Assembly: GCF_022201045.2 (NCBI RefSeq)
Contig: NC_068563.1
Coordinates: 372,001-436,000, forward strand
Source: Citrus sinensis
Lineage: Eukaryota > Streptophyta > Magnoliopsida > Sapindales > Rutaceae
Length of the DNA stretch: 64,000 bases
Direction of reading: 5' to 3'
Shown here: piece by piece, positions 50,201 through 64,000 of the stretch
Position numbering within the stretch: position 1 is the first letter of the stretch
Layout: each line of letters begins with the position of its first letter
The notes under the pieces: model-generated
What the model was told of the DNA's origin: nothing
The model's input: only the letters and a program-made list of their open reading frames with translations
The model's database searches: none
Translations under genes and position numbers: made by a program

Positions 50201-50664
50201 CTGGTAGAATGGGTGCACCACCTATATTTGTAATTTGTAATCAGTGGTTTCAAGCTTTAGCTAGAATATCTGAGAAGGAAGTCATTGATTCTATGCATGT
50301 CTTTGCAATGAGTGTGCTTCAACTTTGGGAACACGATAAATTAGAAATTCGCCAGAAGATGGGGGCGAATAAGGATTACGAAAGAAAAGTTAGGAATTTG
50401 GATAGAGAGGATCAGAGGTTACAGAAGGAGCTTCAGGCATTGGACAAGAAAATCATTCTGGTCTCTGGGGATGGTGACAATCAGTTGGTATCCGGACATG
50501 CTGTGTATCAGAGTGACACTGGTAGTGGTAGTCTCCAGGGGAGTCTGCAGCGCATATTTGAGGCCATGGAGAGGTTCACAGCTGAATCAGTGAAAGCTTA
50601 TGAAGAGCTCTTGCAACGTGCTGAAGAAGAAAGACCTGTTAGAGGAAATGAAAGAAATTCATAG
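46121..50664 (+). CDS. DUF630/DUF632 protein (bZIP-like/REL2-NRG2 family)
   Basis: Four exons: 46121-47573, 47876-48087, 48702-48925 and 49926-50664 (2628 nt, 875 aa). The ATG at 46121 gives 'MGCTNSKLDDLPAVALC', the DUF630 signature; Gly2 and Cys3 suit N-myristoylation and palmitoylation, and that decides the start. The middle (about 65-450) is low-complexity: His/Ser-rich, a (Pro-Gly) run near 242-258, proline stretches, a glycine run near 370-380, then acidic. DUF632 starts near residue 455 ('EVQFERASDSGSEI') and runs through exons 2-4 with 'ASKMLHVVTPSL', 'LYLWEKKLY.EVK' and 'WPQINELIQGLTRMWKSML'. A coiled-coil-like Lys/Glu region ends the protein. Relatives include rice REL2 (leaf shape) and Arabidopsis NRG2 (nitrate response); which subgroup this one joins is not clear. 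Confidence 0.94.
46843..46894 (+). repeat. Coding hexamer repeat (CCTGGT)n
   Basis: About nine head-to-tail copies of CCTGGT inside exon 1 of the DUF630/632 gene encode alternating Pro-Gly. Unit loss or gain keeps the frame. Confidence 0.93.
47228..47257 (+). repeat. Coding (GGC)n repeat
   Basis: A GGT then nine GGC codons give a polyglycine run in exon 1 of the DUF630/632 gene. Confidence 0.93.
48370..48390 (+). repeat. Intronic G homopolymer (5 G, T, 15 G)
   Basis: It lies in intron 2 of the DUF630/632 gene on the sense strand. Such a run can form G-quadruplexes and is prone to length errors in replication and sequencing. Confidence 0.9.
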
Positions 50665-52344
50665 AGCCATACGATACAATTGGTTTCTCTCTCTTGCGTA
50701 AGTGCACTGACCTGGTTTCTTTGGCTTTTTGTACTCCAATTAGAACATAGTATGGAGATGGCAGCCAAGAGCTTTGAGGGGTTGTCATGACATCCATTTG
50801 CCTTGGCCCCTTGCACTTACTGCTTAGCCAGTGTTCTAAGTTTTGGGAGGATAGTTGGTACGATGGCGGCAATTCTCGAGTCTGGTCGAAACATTTTGGT
50901 GATTTAGAATTTTGGAGGATTTCAATCAGTTGTCATTGTCAAATGAAGGAGCTAGACCTGCTGAATTGACACCAAATAAAGCCACATTGTATTTTAGAGA
51001 ACAAAGCAAGGGAAAGCTGATGCTGGATGATTTGAGGCTGTCATGGGTAATGCATATGAGCCGCAGCATAATCTGGGTTGTTGTGGAAAATATAAGTCAG
51101 TTTTTGGCGACTGAACAAACTTGAAGGTCCTCACGACCTGGCAAAATAATCCAAGTGAGTGAATTTCACAGTTTTGCATGACAATCATGGGAATTTAGGA
51201 TTATGAGGCGGGCTATTTTGAGGTGACGTAAGTCATGAAGTAATGGCCAGATATCGTCTTTTGTATGATAGAATAGCTGTTTTTCTTTTTCTTTTTCTTT
51301 CTTCTTTCTTTCTCTTAGATGCTAGATAGAGTATTTATTTATTCTGTGTACATATAAGACCTTTGACTCTTAAGGACACTGGAAGCACCCCCCTTAAGGG
51401 TCCTGTATTAATTAATCAAATTAATTTAATTCTGTGAATTTGACCTTTGCCAAACACCTAACAATGTGACTGTTAAGAGTCTTCATTGTAGATGAAAAGA
51501 AATACATTATCCTGAATAAATTACTTGGGCAAGGCATCAACAAACCGGCACGTCATCATTTGCACTACTACCATAAAGAAAATTTGTTGGGGACAGCTCC
51601 TGCTGGAGAATATATGCCTTTGCATAACTTTCAATGCCATATATATATATATATATATATAACTCATGTGACTTTTAAGAGTTGTTTAATTCAATTTGTA
51701 TGTAGATGGATGATGCCTAATCGTGTCATTACGTTAACACATTTGTATGTAGATGGATGATGTCTAATCGTCATAAATAACACAGCAGTACCACAACATG
51801 ACAACAATTTTCTACCCTTTTAATAGTAGATCCATGATGCTTCTCTGTGTTATGAATAGCCCAAGCACAGCAACAAAAACAAACGTGGCACTTGATTCTA
51901 ATTTTTGTGTTTTGTGCCTTATTTAACAAATTAGGTTCAAATAGGCTTACAATGATAAGTTCTTCGAATCTTATTTGTTAAAGTGATGTTAGGTAAAGAA
52001 CTTTGATCAGACACCTAATACATATGAACCTGAAATGATTAGTTTTTATCATATGTTACACAGATCATTAGGTAAATAACTCAACCCACAACCCACCTTT
52101 TATTTATTTCAATCAGAAGATTAATGTTGTACTTGTAGGGTCGCTACTGTTACTGCATTTTTATATTTTAACTAAGGGAAAAAAAAAAAAAAAACAGTTG
52201 AAAATTCTGTACTGTTTGTGTTTGATTTAACCTCAACCAATGAGCTGCAAGCCAAGATCAAAAACTGAATAAAAGAAAGAACCCCAATACATAGTTTTTC
52301 ATTTTTACATCAATCACAAAAGATTCAACACATAATCAGTGATC
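50665..52344. other. 3' UTR of the DUF630/632 gene and BSK1 upstream region
   Basis: The 3' UTR probably runs several hundred nt (a TTCTTT-rich stretch lies near 51285-51318). An AT microsatellite lies near 51640-51661. A 31-bp tandem repeat is listed separately. No gene is seen. Confidence 0.45.
51694..51771. repeat. 31-bp direct repeat, offset 47 bp
   Basis: Copies at 51694-51724 and 51741-51771 share 'TTTGTATGTAGATGGATGAT' followed by G(C/T)CTAATCGT, with one or two differences. Confidence 0.85.
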
Positions 52345-56760
<4,416 letters not shown>

Positions 56761-57831
56761 AAAATGGTAGTGTATAAAGTCAATGCACAATTACCCCATT
56801 ATTGTTGAGGCTATCCTAATTTGCACAAATCCTGAGATGGAAACTAACAGTGTCTTCACAATTGAAATTCAAGTGTAGATAAATACTTGTTGGCGTTAAT
56901 ACATGTAAAATTTTTTCTCATTAGTGATCATATATGTAGGTCATCAGATATGCATGTACAGAAATTGAAAACATGTAAATCCTTGCCATCAATGGCTGAT
57001 AAGATCCTTTTCATTCATAGATTGCAGTTTTTCAAACACTAACTGTAATTGAGCTATTCTACATAGCGTGTGTTACATTAGATTGTGATAACCTGTTCGG
57101 TTCTTGAACTTGTGTCTGCAATGCATGTATGAGGTCTCTTTTAGATCAAAAATGGAAAAAAAATGAAGGGAAAGAAAAAAAAACTTGTGTTACTTTTATT
57201 ATATGTTTACAAGCTTGCACAACCGGTGCTGAAATGTGGCATCTGTCTCTTTCATAACAAATTTGAACTGTCTGTACTTGTTTTTGATCTTAGTGACATG
57301 AAAAAGTAGTAGCCCGAGTGGCTCCACAATCTTCTATTCTGGCCATTGGGACTCTGAAATCTTGTCTTCTTATGAAGTCCTGTCCCAGCTTGATCGGCAA
57401 TATCATAGGAACCACACCAACCGATGAATCCAGCTTATTTTATGATCATATTTGTACTGGAACAGATCAAGTTGTATTAAATTATCAGGTTACAATTTTA
57501 TGAGGGGACAAGGTGGCATTGCGACTGGTCCACAATATATTTTATGCATCATTTTAGAAAATAATGTGTGTGTTAATTATATTAAGACAATTATGAGCTC
57601 CAGGAACAGGATCTGTTCTTGTGCTGTGAGTACTGATGGTGGGAGACATTGAGCAAACATTGGCATGCAAATCGATAGATCCAAATCGAGATCATGCTAG
57701 AACTCATTGAGAAAATGCAGATGAGATTCCTCATGTCTCCCTCTTCAGTTATATATATTGAGCAGCGCAAATGAGGAAAGCAAACAAACCTAGCCATATT
57801 GTATATTGAAGTTTTAAGCCTTCTAGGAAAA
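56761..57831. other. BSK1 3' UTR and region upstream of the DUF241 gene
   Basis: The BSK1 3' UTR should end within the first 300-400 nt. On the minus strand about 57240-57430 stays open in more than one frame and is less AT-rich than its surroundings, but I do not recognise the protein. No TATA box can be assigned with confidence. Confidence 0.4.
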
Positions 57832-58704
57832 ATGGCCACGTCATCCTCAAGCCCAAAATCCCATTTCCATGCTCGCTCAAACAGCTTGCCATCTAGACCT
57901 CACCCGCTTGCTTCTCAAATTGATGAGTGTCTTAGCAGATTGAGGGCTACCGAAACCACCTCTTCCTCAATATGCAATAACATCATTGGCCTTTCAGATC
58001 TCTATGATCTATTGAACAATTTGCTCCTGTTGCCTCACACACAGCAAGCCTTAGCCCAAGAGTGCAATAAGAAGCAGGTAGATGATGTGCTCGATAGGTC
58101 TCTCAGGTTGATGGATGTGTGCGGCACTGCAAAGGATGCCTTGACGCAAATGAAGGAAGACACACAAGTACTTGAATCAACACTGAGAAGAAGAAGAGGC
58201 TATGAACCCAGGGTTTCAAATGAGGTTGGTGCGTACTTAAGATCTAGGAAGAAGGCAAACAAGGCAATCCACAAGTCCTTGAGAGTTTTGAAGACCAGCC
58301 CATGCTCTTCTTCAGAGAATGAAACTATAGCAATGATCATCATATTGAGGGAAGTGGAAGGAGTTACCTACACAGTATTTGAATCTCTCTTGTCATATCT
58401 TTCTGGGACAAAAGGGCAATCATATCAAAGCCGGTGGTCCTTGGTCTCAAAGTTGATTCACACCAAACGGGTAACATGTGAAGCAGAAGCAATTGAGATT
58501 AATGAATTCGAGAAGGTGGATGCTGCATTGTGCTCGCTCATTGGAAACAAGTCAAGGAAATCAACTTTCTTGAATCCCGAGGATGTGCACAACATGCTGG
58601 GGGAACTAGAGTCATGCACACAAGATCTTGAAGGAGGATTTGAAAGCCTTCAGAGGCGTTTGATTAAAACCAGAGTGTCCCTTCTCAACTTCCTCAGCCA
58701 CTAG
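57832..58704 (+). CDS. DUF241 (BPS1-like) single-exon protein
   Basis: An uninterrupted 290-aa frame starting 'MATSSSSPKSHFHARSNSLPSRPHPL', the typical DUF241 N-terminus, and ending 'LLNFLSH'. Family landmarks are 'IDECLSRLR', the 'LYDLLNNLLLLPHTQQAL' block, 'LDRSLRLMDVCGTAKDALTQMKED' and 'LESCTQDLEGGFESLQRRLIKTRVSLLN'. It is largely helical without signal peptide or obvious membrane segment. DUF241 genes are intronless, often in tandem groups, and their molecular role is unknown. Only one copy is present here, next to BSK1. A copia element begins about 200 nt past its stop. Confidence 0.94.
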   Translation: MATSSSSPKSHFHARSNSLPSRPHPLASQIDECLSRLRATETTSSSICNNIIGLSDLYDLLNNLLLLPHTQQALAQECNKKQVDDVLDRSLRLMDVCGTAKDALTQMKEDTQVLESTLRRRRGYEPRVSNEVGAYLRSRKKANKAIHKSLRVLKTSPCSSSENETIAMIIILREVEGVTYTVFESLLSYLSGTKGQSYQSRWSLVSKLIHTKRVTCEAEAIEINEFEKVDAALCSLIGNKSRKSTFLNPEDVHNMLGELESCTQDLEGGFESLQRRLIKTRVSLLNFLSH

Positions 58705-58900
58705 ATTGGAATATGAATGTGGTTGCAGTTTTGCTGTACATCCTTGTAAATGATACAAAAATGCGTCTATAAATTGACTGCAAGTTAATGCACTCTTAGT
58801 TACAAATCAATTTTTTTGTTCAGAATCTTTTCTGAGACGGGACACTTTAATATTCATTGCAAAGACTCTATAATATATATTTTGGATCAATTGTTAATTC

Positions 58901-59168
58901 TGTTGGAAACGTGTCTTAGTTGCTTCAGTAATAGATTTGCTAAATAACTGGTCAACAGATTAAGTCTGTAGGAATATTTGGTTAGATGTAGCTTGATATT
59001 AGGAAGATATTTTGTTTTCTATTATGTTTTCCAGTTCTGTAGAAAAAGAGTATTGCAGTGAATAACAAGTGTATTCCACTAAAAAAATCTCTCTTCCTTT
59101 AGGTACTGTCAAATATGTTTCTTTTATTGTTATAAATTTTCTGCCTTGTTCTCTGCAATAAATCTACA
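58901..59168 (+). repeat. 5' LTR of the copia element
   Basis: Starts TGTTGGAAACG and ends AATCTACA (TG...CA). It is the direct counterpart of 63095-63361. Confidence 0.95.
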
Positions 59169-59171
59169 TAT

Positions 59172-59182
59172 TGGTATTAGAG
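59172..59182 (+). other. Primer-binding site of the copia element
   Basis: TGGTATTAGAG lies 3 nt after the LTR and is close to the complement of the initiator tRNA-Met 3' end (TGGTATCAGAG), with one change. Confidence 0.85.
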
Positions 59183-59277
59183 TATTTTTTTTCTTGAGGG
59201 ACCTGTGAGTTGTGTGAGTCTAAACACAAAACAAAAACACAATAACCCAAAAACCACAACTTTAATTACCTTCAAGA

Positions 59278-59993
59278 ATGGAAACTGAAACCAATTTCTC
59301 CCATATTACACCACCAATTTTTTATGGTGATAACTATCAAGCCTGGGCTGTTAAAATGACAGTCTATCTTGAAGCATTAGATCTTTGGGAAGCTATAGAG
59401 GAAGATTATGATGTGCCACCACTGGAAATCCTACAATGGCTCAGCTTAAGACCCACAAAGAGAGGAAGACCAGTAAGTCTAAAGCTAAAGCTTGCCTATT
59501 CTCTACTGTTTCAAGCACTATCTTTACAAGAATTATGAATTTGGAGTCAGCGAAGAGTATATGGGACTACCTCAAAAAGGAGTACCAAGGCAATGAAAGA
59601 ACTAAAAATATGCAGGCACTCAACTTGATCAGGGAGTTTGAAATGCTGAAAATGAAGGAAACAGAAACCATCAAAGACTACTCTGACAAGCTGCAGAGTA
59701 TAGTAAATAAGGTGAGGTTGCTTGGTAAGGACTTCTCTTATGAACGAATTGTGCAAAAAATTCATATTACTGTGCCTGAAATATATGAGTTTAAAATTTC
59801 TTCACTAGAAGAATCTAAGGATTTATCAAGAATATCCTTGGCAGAATTGGTAAATGCATTACAGACACAAGAGCAAAGGAGAATAATGAGAAAAGAAGAA
59901 ACGATGGAGGGAGCTCTTCAAGCAAAGGTAAAAAGTTCAGGAGGAGGTAAAGACATGAACAACAAAAAGAAGAAAAAGTGGCAACAACAATAA
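59278..59993 (+). pseudogene. Copia gag region
   Basis: An N-terminal frame begins 'METETNFSHITPPIFYGDNY' and includes 'YQAWAVKMTVYLEALDLWE'. It is out of register with the following frame (59436-59993: 'LESAKSIWDYLKKEYQG', 'LSRISLAELVNALQTQEQRR') because of a frameshift near 59430-59540, and then it hits a stop. A CCHC zinc-knuckle remnant follows at about 60018-60125 across a broken frame. Confidence 0.88.
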
Positions 59994-59999
59994 CAAGAA

Positions 60000-62900
60000 C
60001 AATGATGAGACCTATCCAGCATGCCCACACTGCAAAAAAAAACAAATCATTCAAAAAGGAAGTGTTGGTGGAGGCTTGATGTCAAGTGCAGAAAATGTGG
60101 TAAGATTTGACACATGGAGCGGATTTGCAAGTCTCAACAACCTGAAGAGGCAAATACTTCTTCGGAGCAACATGAAGAGGAGCAACTTTTTATCGCAACA
60201 TGCTTCGCGACAAGCAACAACTCTAGCGATTCTTGGTTGATTGACAGTGGCTGCATAAACCACATGACTAATGACCAAGAGCTCTTCAAAGAGCTTGATA
60301 AAACAATCATTTCCAAAGTAAAAATCAGAAATGGTGAATTTATTTCAGCCAAAGGGAAAGGAACAATGGCTTTAGAAAGCTTAACATGTTTGAAGTATAT
60401 TATTGATGTTCTATACGTTCCTAATATTGACTAGAACATGCTTAGTGTTGGCCAGTTGATTGAAAAATGCTTCAAAGTTATATTTGAAGACAAATAGTGC
60501 TTGCAAAGACGTGGAAGGTAGAGACGTATTCAAGGTGAAGATGAACACAAAAAGCTTCACTTTAAATCTATTAGAGGAGGAGCAAATAACATTTTCAAGC
60601 ACTGTAACCAATGTAGAATTGTGGCATAGAAGGATCGTGCATTTCCATCATGATGGACTTTTATATATGTAGAGACATAATTTGGTGAAAGGTGTTCCTT
60701 TGCTGGAGGACAAGCTAGCAAATTGTGTGGCTTGTTAATACGGCAAGCAAACTAGAAAATATTTCCCTCAAACAACATGGAAATCAACACACAAGTTGCA
60801 ACTTGTACATACGGATGTTGGAGGACCTCAGAAAACATCATCTTTAAATGGTAGTAAATATTACGTTGTATTTATTAATGATTATACTAGATTTTGCTGG
60901 ATTTATTTTTTCAATTCAAATTTGAGGTTGCTAATATATTTTGGAAATATAAAGCTTTAGTGGAGAATCAAAGTGGTTGCAGGATGCAAAAGATAAGGTC
61001 TGATAATGGGAAAGAATACACAAATGACACTTTTGACAAGTTCTGCGAAGAAGCTTATTAAACACCAACTCACAACTCCTTACACACCACAACAAAATTG
61101 TGTAAGTGAGAGAAAAAATAGAATGATTATGGAAATGACAAGGTGTATGTTGTATGAAAAGGAAATGCCAAACAAGCTGTGGGCAGAGGCCACAAATACT
61201 ACAGTTTTTTTGCTGAATAGGTTGCCAACAAGGGTTTTGTAGAAAAAAAAAAAACTCCATTTGAAGTGTGGTTTGGTTACAAACCGAATTTGCAGAACCT
61301 CAAAACTTTTGGTTGTCTTTATTTCTCTTATGTGCCATAGGTAAAGCGAGACAAGGCAGAACTAGAAGTTTTATTGGATATAGCGATTCATCAAAAGCTT
61401 ACAGAAATTTTCAACAGCAAAATAGAAGAATTCTTGTAAGTAGAGACGTCAAGTTTATAGAGGATAAACAATGGAACTGGGAGTAGGGTATAAAGAAGCA
61501 GTTGATAGATACACCGCTATATGTTGATGACGACATAGATGATGTCCTAGTTAGAGGTATAAGGCCCTTATATGATGTTTATGAAAGAAGCAATGTTGCT
61601 ATTTTTTAGACTGCAGAATTTAAAGAAGTAGAGAAAGACAACAAGTGGATTGAAGCAATAAAAGAGGAGCTCAGAATGATTGAAAAAAATGACACCTGAG
61701 AGTTGGTGAATAAGCCTCAACACAGAAAGATTATTGGAGTCAAATGAGTTTACAGGACCAAACTTAATGCAGATGGTTCTGTAAATAAATACAAAGCCAG
61801 AAACTTTTGCTCTGGTGGCACACTTGGATACAATCAGGATATTGCTTGCTTTGGTAGCATAAAAAAGATGAAAGATTTATCAATTAGATGTAAAAATTTT
61901 TTAAATGGTTATTTTCAAGAGGAGATTTATGTAGAGCAGCTTGAAGGATTCTAAGTCAAGGGATAAGAGGAGAAGGTCTACTTTTTGAAGAAGGCCTTAT
62001 ATGGTCTTAAACAATCTCCTAGGGCTTGGTACGACAGGATTGATGAACACTTTCAAAGTCTTGGATTCATTAAAAGTCCAAGTGAAGCTACATTATATGT
62101 AAAAGGAACATATGTTAACTCAATTATAGTTTCTGTTTATGTTGATGATCTCCGTGTTACAGGAAGTAATGAGAAGCTGGTATAGGAGTTTAAAGTTGAA
62201 ATGCTCAAAGTATTCGAAATGACAAACCTTGGCTTGATGTCCTATTTCTTGGGAATGGAGGTGACACAAGATCATGATGGAGTCTTCATAAGCCAAAAGA
62301 AGTATGCAAAGGAAATACTAAAAAAACTTCACATGGAAGATTGCAAAAGTATCAGCACGCCAATGAATCAGAAGGACAAATTTGGCAAAGATGATGGAGC
62401 AGAAAAAGTTGATGAAAGCAAATATAGAAGCCTGATTGGTTGCTTGATGTATCTTACAACCGCCAGACCAGACATAATGTTTGCAGTAAGCTTACTCTTA
62501 AGATTCATGCATTGCGCCAGTGAAGTGCATTTTTAAGCAGCCAAAAGGATTGTAAGATATAGTAAGGGCACAACAGATTATGACATTAAATATTCAAACT
62601 GTCAAAATTTTAAGCTTCATGGTTTTTCTGATAGTGATTGGGCAGGCTCTGTTGATGACGTGAGAAGTACAGCAAGTTTTTGTTTTAGTTTTGGATTAGG
62701 AGTTTTTTCATGGTCTTCAAAGAAGTAAGATGTAATAGCTCAAAGTACAACATAGGCAGAATATGTAGCAGCAAATGCTACGGTAAATCAAGGAAGTTGG
62801 ATTAGAAAAATACTTGCAGATTTACATATGGATCAAAATGAGCCAACGCATATTCATTTAGATAACCAAGCTGCAATTGCAATCTCAAATGATCTTGTTT

Positions 62901-63082
62901 TTCATGGTAAGACTAAGCATTTCAAGATCAAGTTGTATCACTTGAGAGAAGTACAAAAGGGTGGCGAAATTAAATTGCTTTATTGCAAGATTGAGGAACA
63001 AGTTGCAAACATCTTTACCAAGGCTCTACCAAAAGGTAGATTTGAAATGTTAAGAAACAAATTAGGCCTCTGCAGCTACTAA
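60000..63082 (+). pseudogene. Copia pol region (protease, integrase, RT, RNase H)
   Basis: Protease is marked by 'SWLIDSGCINHMT' (about 60225-60270). The integrase zinc region ('LWHRRIVHFHHDGLL') and core ('HTDVGGPQ') span about 60615-61240. Reverse transcriptase has 'KKALYGLKQSPRAWYDRI' and the active-site YVDD (about 61985-62185). RNase H has 'FSDSDWAGSVDD' and 'HIHLDNQAAIAIS', ending at a TAA at 63082. In-frame stops occur repeatedly, for example near 60432, 60670, 61620, 62183, 62534 and 62728. Confidence 0.92.
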
Positions 63083-63085
63083 GAC

Positions 63086-63094
63086 AAGGAGGAG
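63086..63094 (+). other. Polypurine tract of the copia element
   Basis: AAGGAGGAG lies directly before the 3' LTR, the expected place for plus-strand priming. Confidence 0.85.
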
Positions 63095-63361
63095 TGTTGG
63101 AAACGTGTCTTAGTTGCTTCAGTAACAGATTTGCTAAATAATTGGTCAACAGACCAAGTCTTTAGGAATATCTGGTTAGATGTGGCTTGATATTAGGAAG
63201 ATATTTTGTTTTCTGTTATGTTTTCCAACTCTGTTTAAAAAAGTATTATAGTGAATAACAAGTGTATTTTACTAAAAAAATCTCTCTTCCTTTAGTTACT
63301 GTCAAATATGTTTCTTTTATTGTTATAAATTTTCTGCCTTATTCTCTGCAATAAATCTACA
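63095..63361 (+). repeat. 3' LTR of the copia element
   Basis: Starts TGTTGGAAACG and ends AATCTACA. It is followed at once by the AATTC target duplication. Confidence 0.95.
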
Positions 63362-63366
63362 AATTC

Positions 63367-64000
63367 TATCGTGTGCTCCCAACTCTAATATTGTGGCCTT
63401 ATTGTGTATTCTGTTATCTAAAACATATGGACGCGGTCATCAAGGTTAAGTCAAACATTATCTTCTTCCTTGTGAACATTACTGCTAAATATTTAATTTG
63501 ACCTTATATTTGCCAAGGACGAGCTGAAGTGTAACTCAAATTTTCCCAGGTAAGCGAATGAGAGAAAACTACACGACAAGCCTGCGACCGCCATCAGGAT
63601 TTATAAATTGAGCAATTATACAAGCTGATTATGTAGCTTTAGCCTTATCTTATGAAATTATGACTGTCAAGGCCATTCGCGCCCTGCATCTTTTGTATAA
63701 CCAACAACTTGGCTCATATGAAGATACCCTTTTCATCTAAAACGTGAAAATGAAAGGTTAATGAGTCGTGACAGCGGCTGGTGGGGAGACATTAAAACAT
63801 AAAATTTGCCGGGAGAGGATATCAATCTTTAATTCGCAAGATACAAATATGCACGAGCGACGAGATAACCTACTTGAAAAATGTGCATTATTAAAATTGT
63901 AGCACGAGTTGCACCGCGATATATGGTCTCCCATCACCCATAAAGGCATATCCCCTTTGGAAATTTTATTAAGTTATCTTGAAATTTGGAGAGTCGTTTG
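63367..64000. other. Right-hand end of the window, no gene seen
   Basis: No frame here resembles a protein. The small minus-strand frame at 63758-63949 is not convincing. The next gene, if close, lies outside. Confidence 0.4.

Larger units (their letters stand above)
58901..63361 (+). mobile_element. Ty1/copia LTR retrotransposon, full length but defective
   Basis: Two LTRs of about 268 bp bound a 4461-bp element, flanked by AATTC at 58896-58900 and 63362-63366. Domain order is Gag, protease, integrase, reverse transcriptase and RNase H, which is the copia order. Every domain is broken by stops or frameshifts, so no polyprotein can be made. By eye the LTRs differ at about 18 positions plus one gap (around 6-7%), so the insertion is not recent. 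Confidence 0.95.

Overview
The window is nuclear DNA from a flowering plant. It has intron-rich genes with GT-AG introns, AT-rich intergenic DNA, microsatellites, small transposons and a Ty1/copia retrotransposon. The proteins look like those of a woody eudicot; a Citrus-type (Sapindales) genome is my best guess, but that is inference from protein resemblance and not proven here. Gene models below were assembled by hand from reading frames and splice signals. Each model of more than one exon closes to a whole number of codons.

Left part, mostly minus strand. At 0.2-2.5 kb lies a decayed flavin-containing monooxygenase. It is followed by three minus-strand genes: a chloroplast MATE transporter (DTX45 type, 3.6-8.4 kb, 13 exons, one GC-AG intron), a GPI-anchored LysM protein (LYM2/CEBiP type, 10.0-13.4 kb) and the ER glycerol-3-phosphate acyltransferase GPAT9 (15.5-19.0 kb), whose last exon lies in a tandem duplication. 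A 5-kb gap (19.0-24.0 kb) containing a tRNA-derived SINE and an LTR-like remnant separates these from plus-strand genes.

Right part, plus strand. The genes are an O-fucosyltransferase family protein (24.0-27.5 kb), HCF244 (28.8-31.7 kb, chloroplast psbA translation/PSII assembly), a 14.4-kb stretch without a recognisable gene, a DUF630/DUF632 protein (46.1-50.7 kb), the brassinosteroid signalling kinase BSK1 (52.3-56.8 kb) and a single-exon DUF241 protein (57.8-58.7 kb). From memory, HCF244, a DUF630/632 gene, BSK1 and DUF241 genes also lie side by side on Arabidopsis chromosome 4 (around At4g35200-At4g35250), so this looks like conserved microsynteny stretched by the 14.4-kb gap. A degraded Ty1/copia element with two LTRs and an AATTC target duplication lies about 200 bp beyond the DUF241 stop codon (58.9-63.4 kb).

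The genes form no single pathway. They cover chloroplast transport and PSII biogenesis (DTX45, HCF244), glycerolipid synthesis (GPAT9), surface signalling (LYM2, BSK1; the DUF630/632 protein also has an MGC lipid-anchor N-terminus) and Golgi-type glycosylation. The most unusual material is structural: several non-autonomous hairpin or long-TIR elements with readable target duplications (two in introns, one upstream of LYM2, one upstream of HCF244), a mini-hairpin of 58 bp, and local duplications touching gene structure. I saw no convincing novel multi-gene system, CRISPR array, rRNA or tRNA gene.
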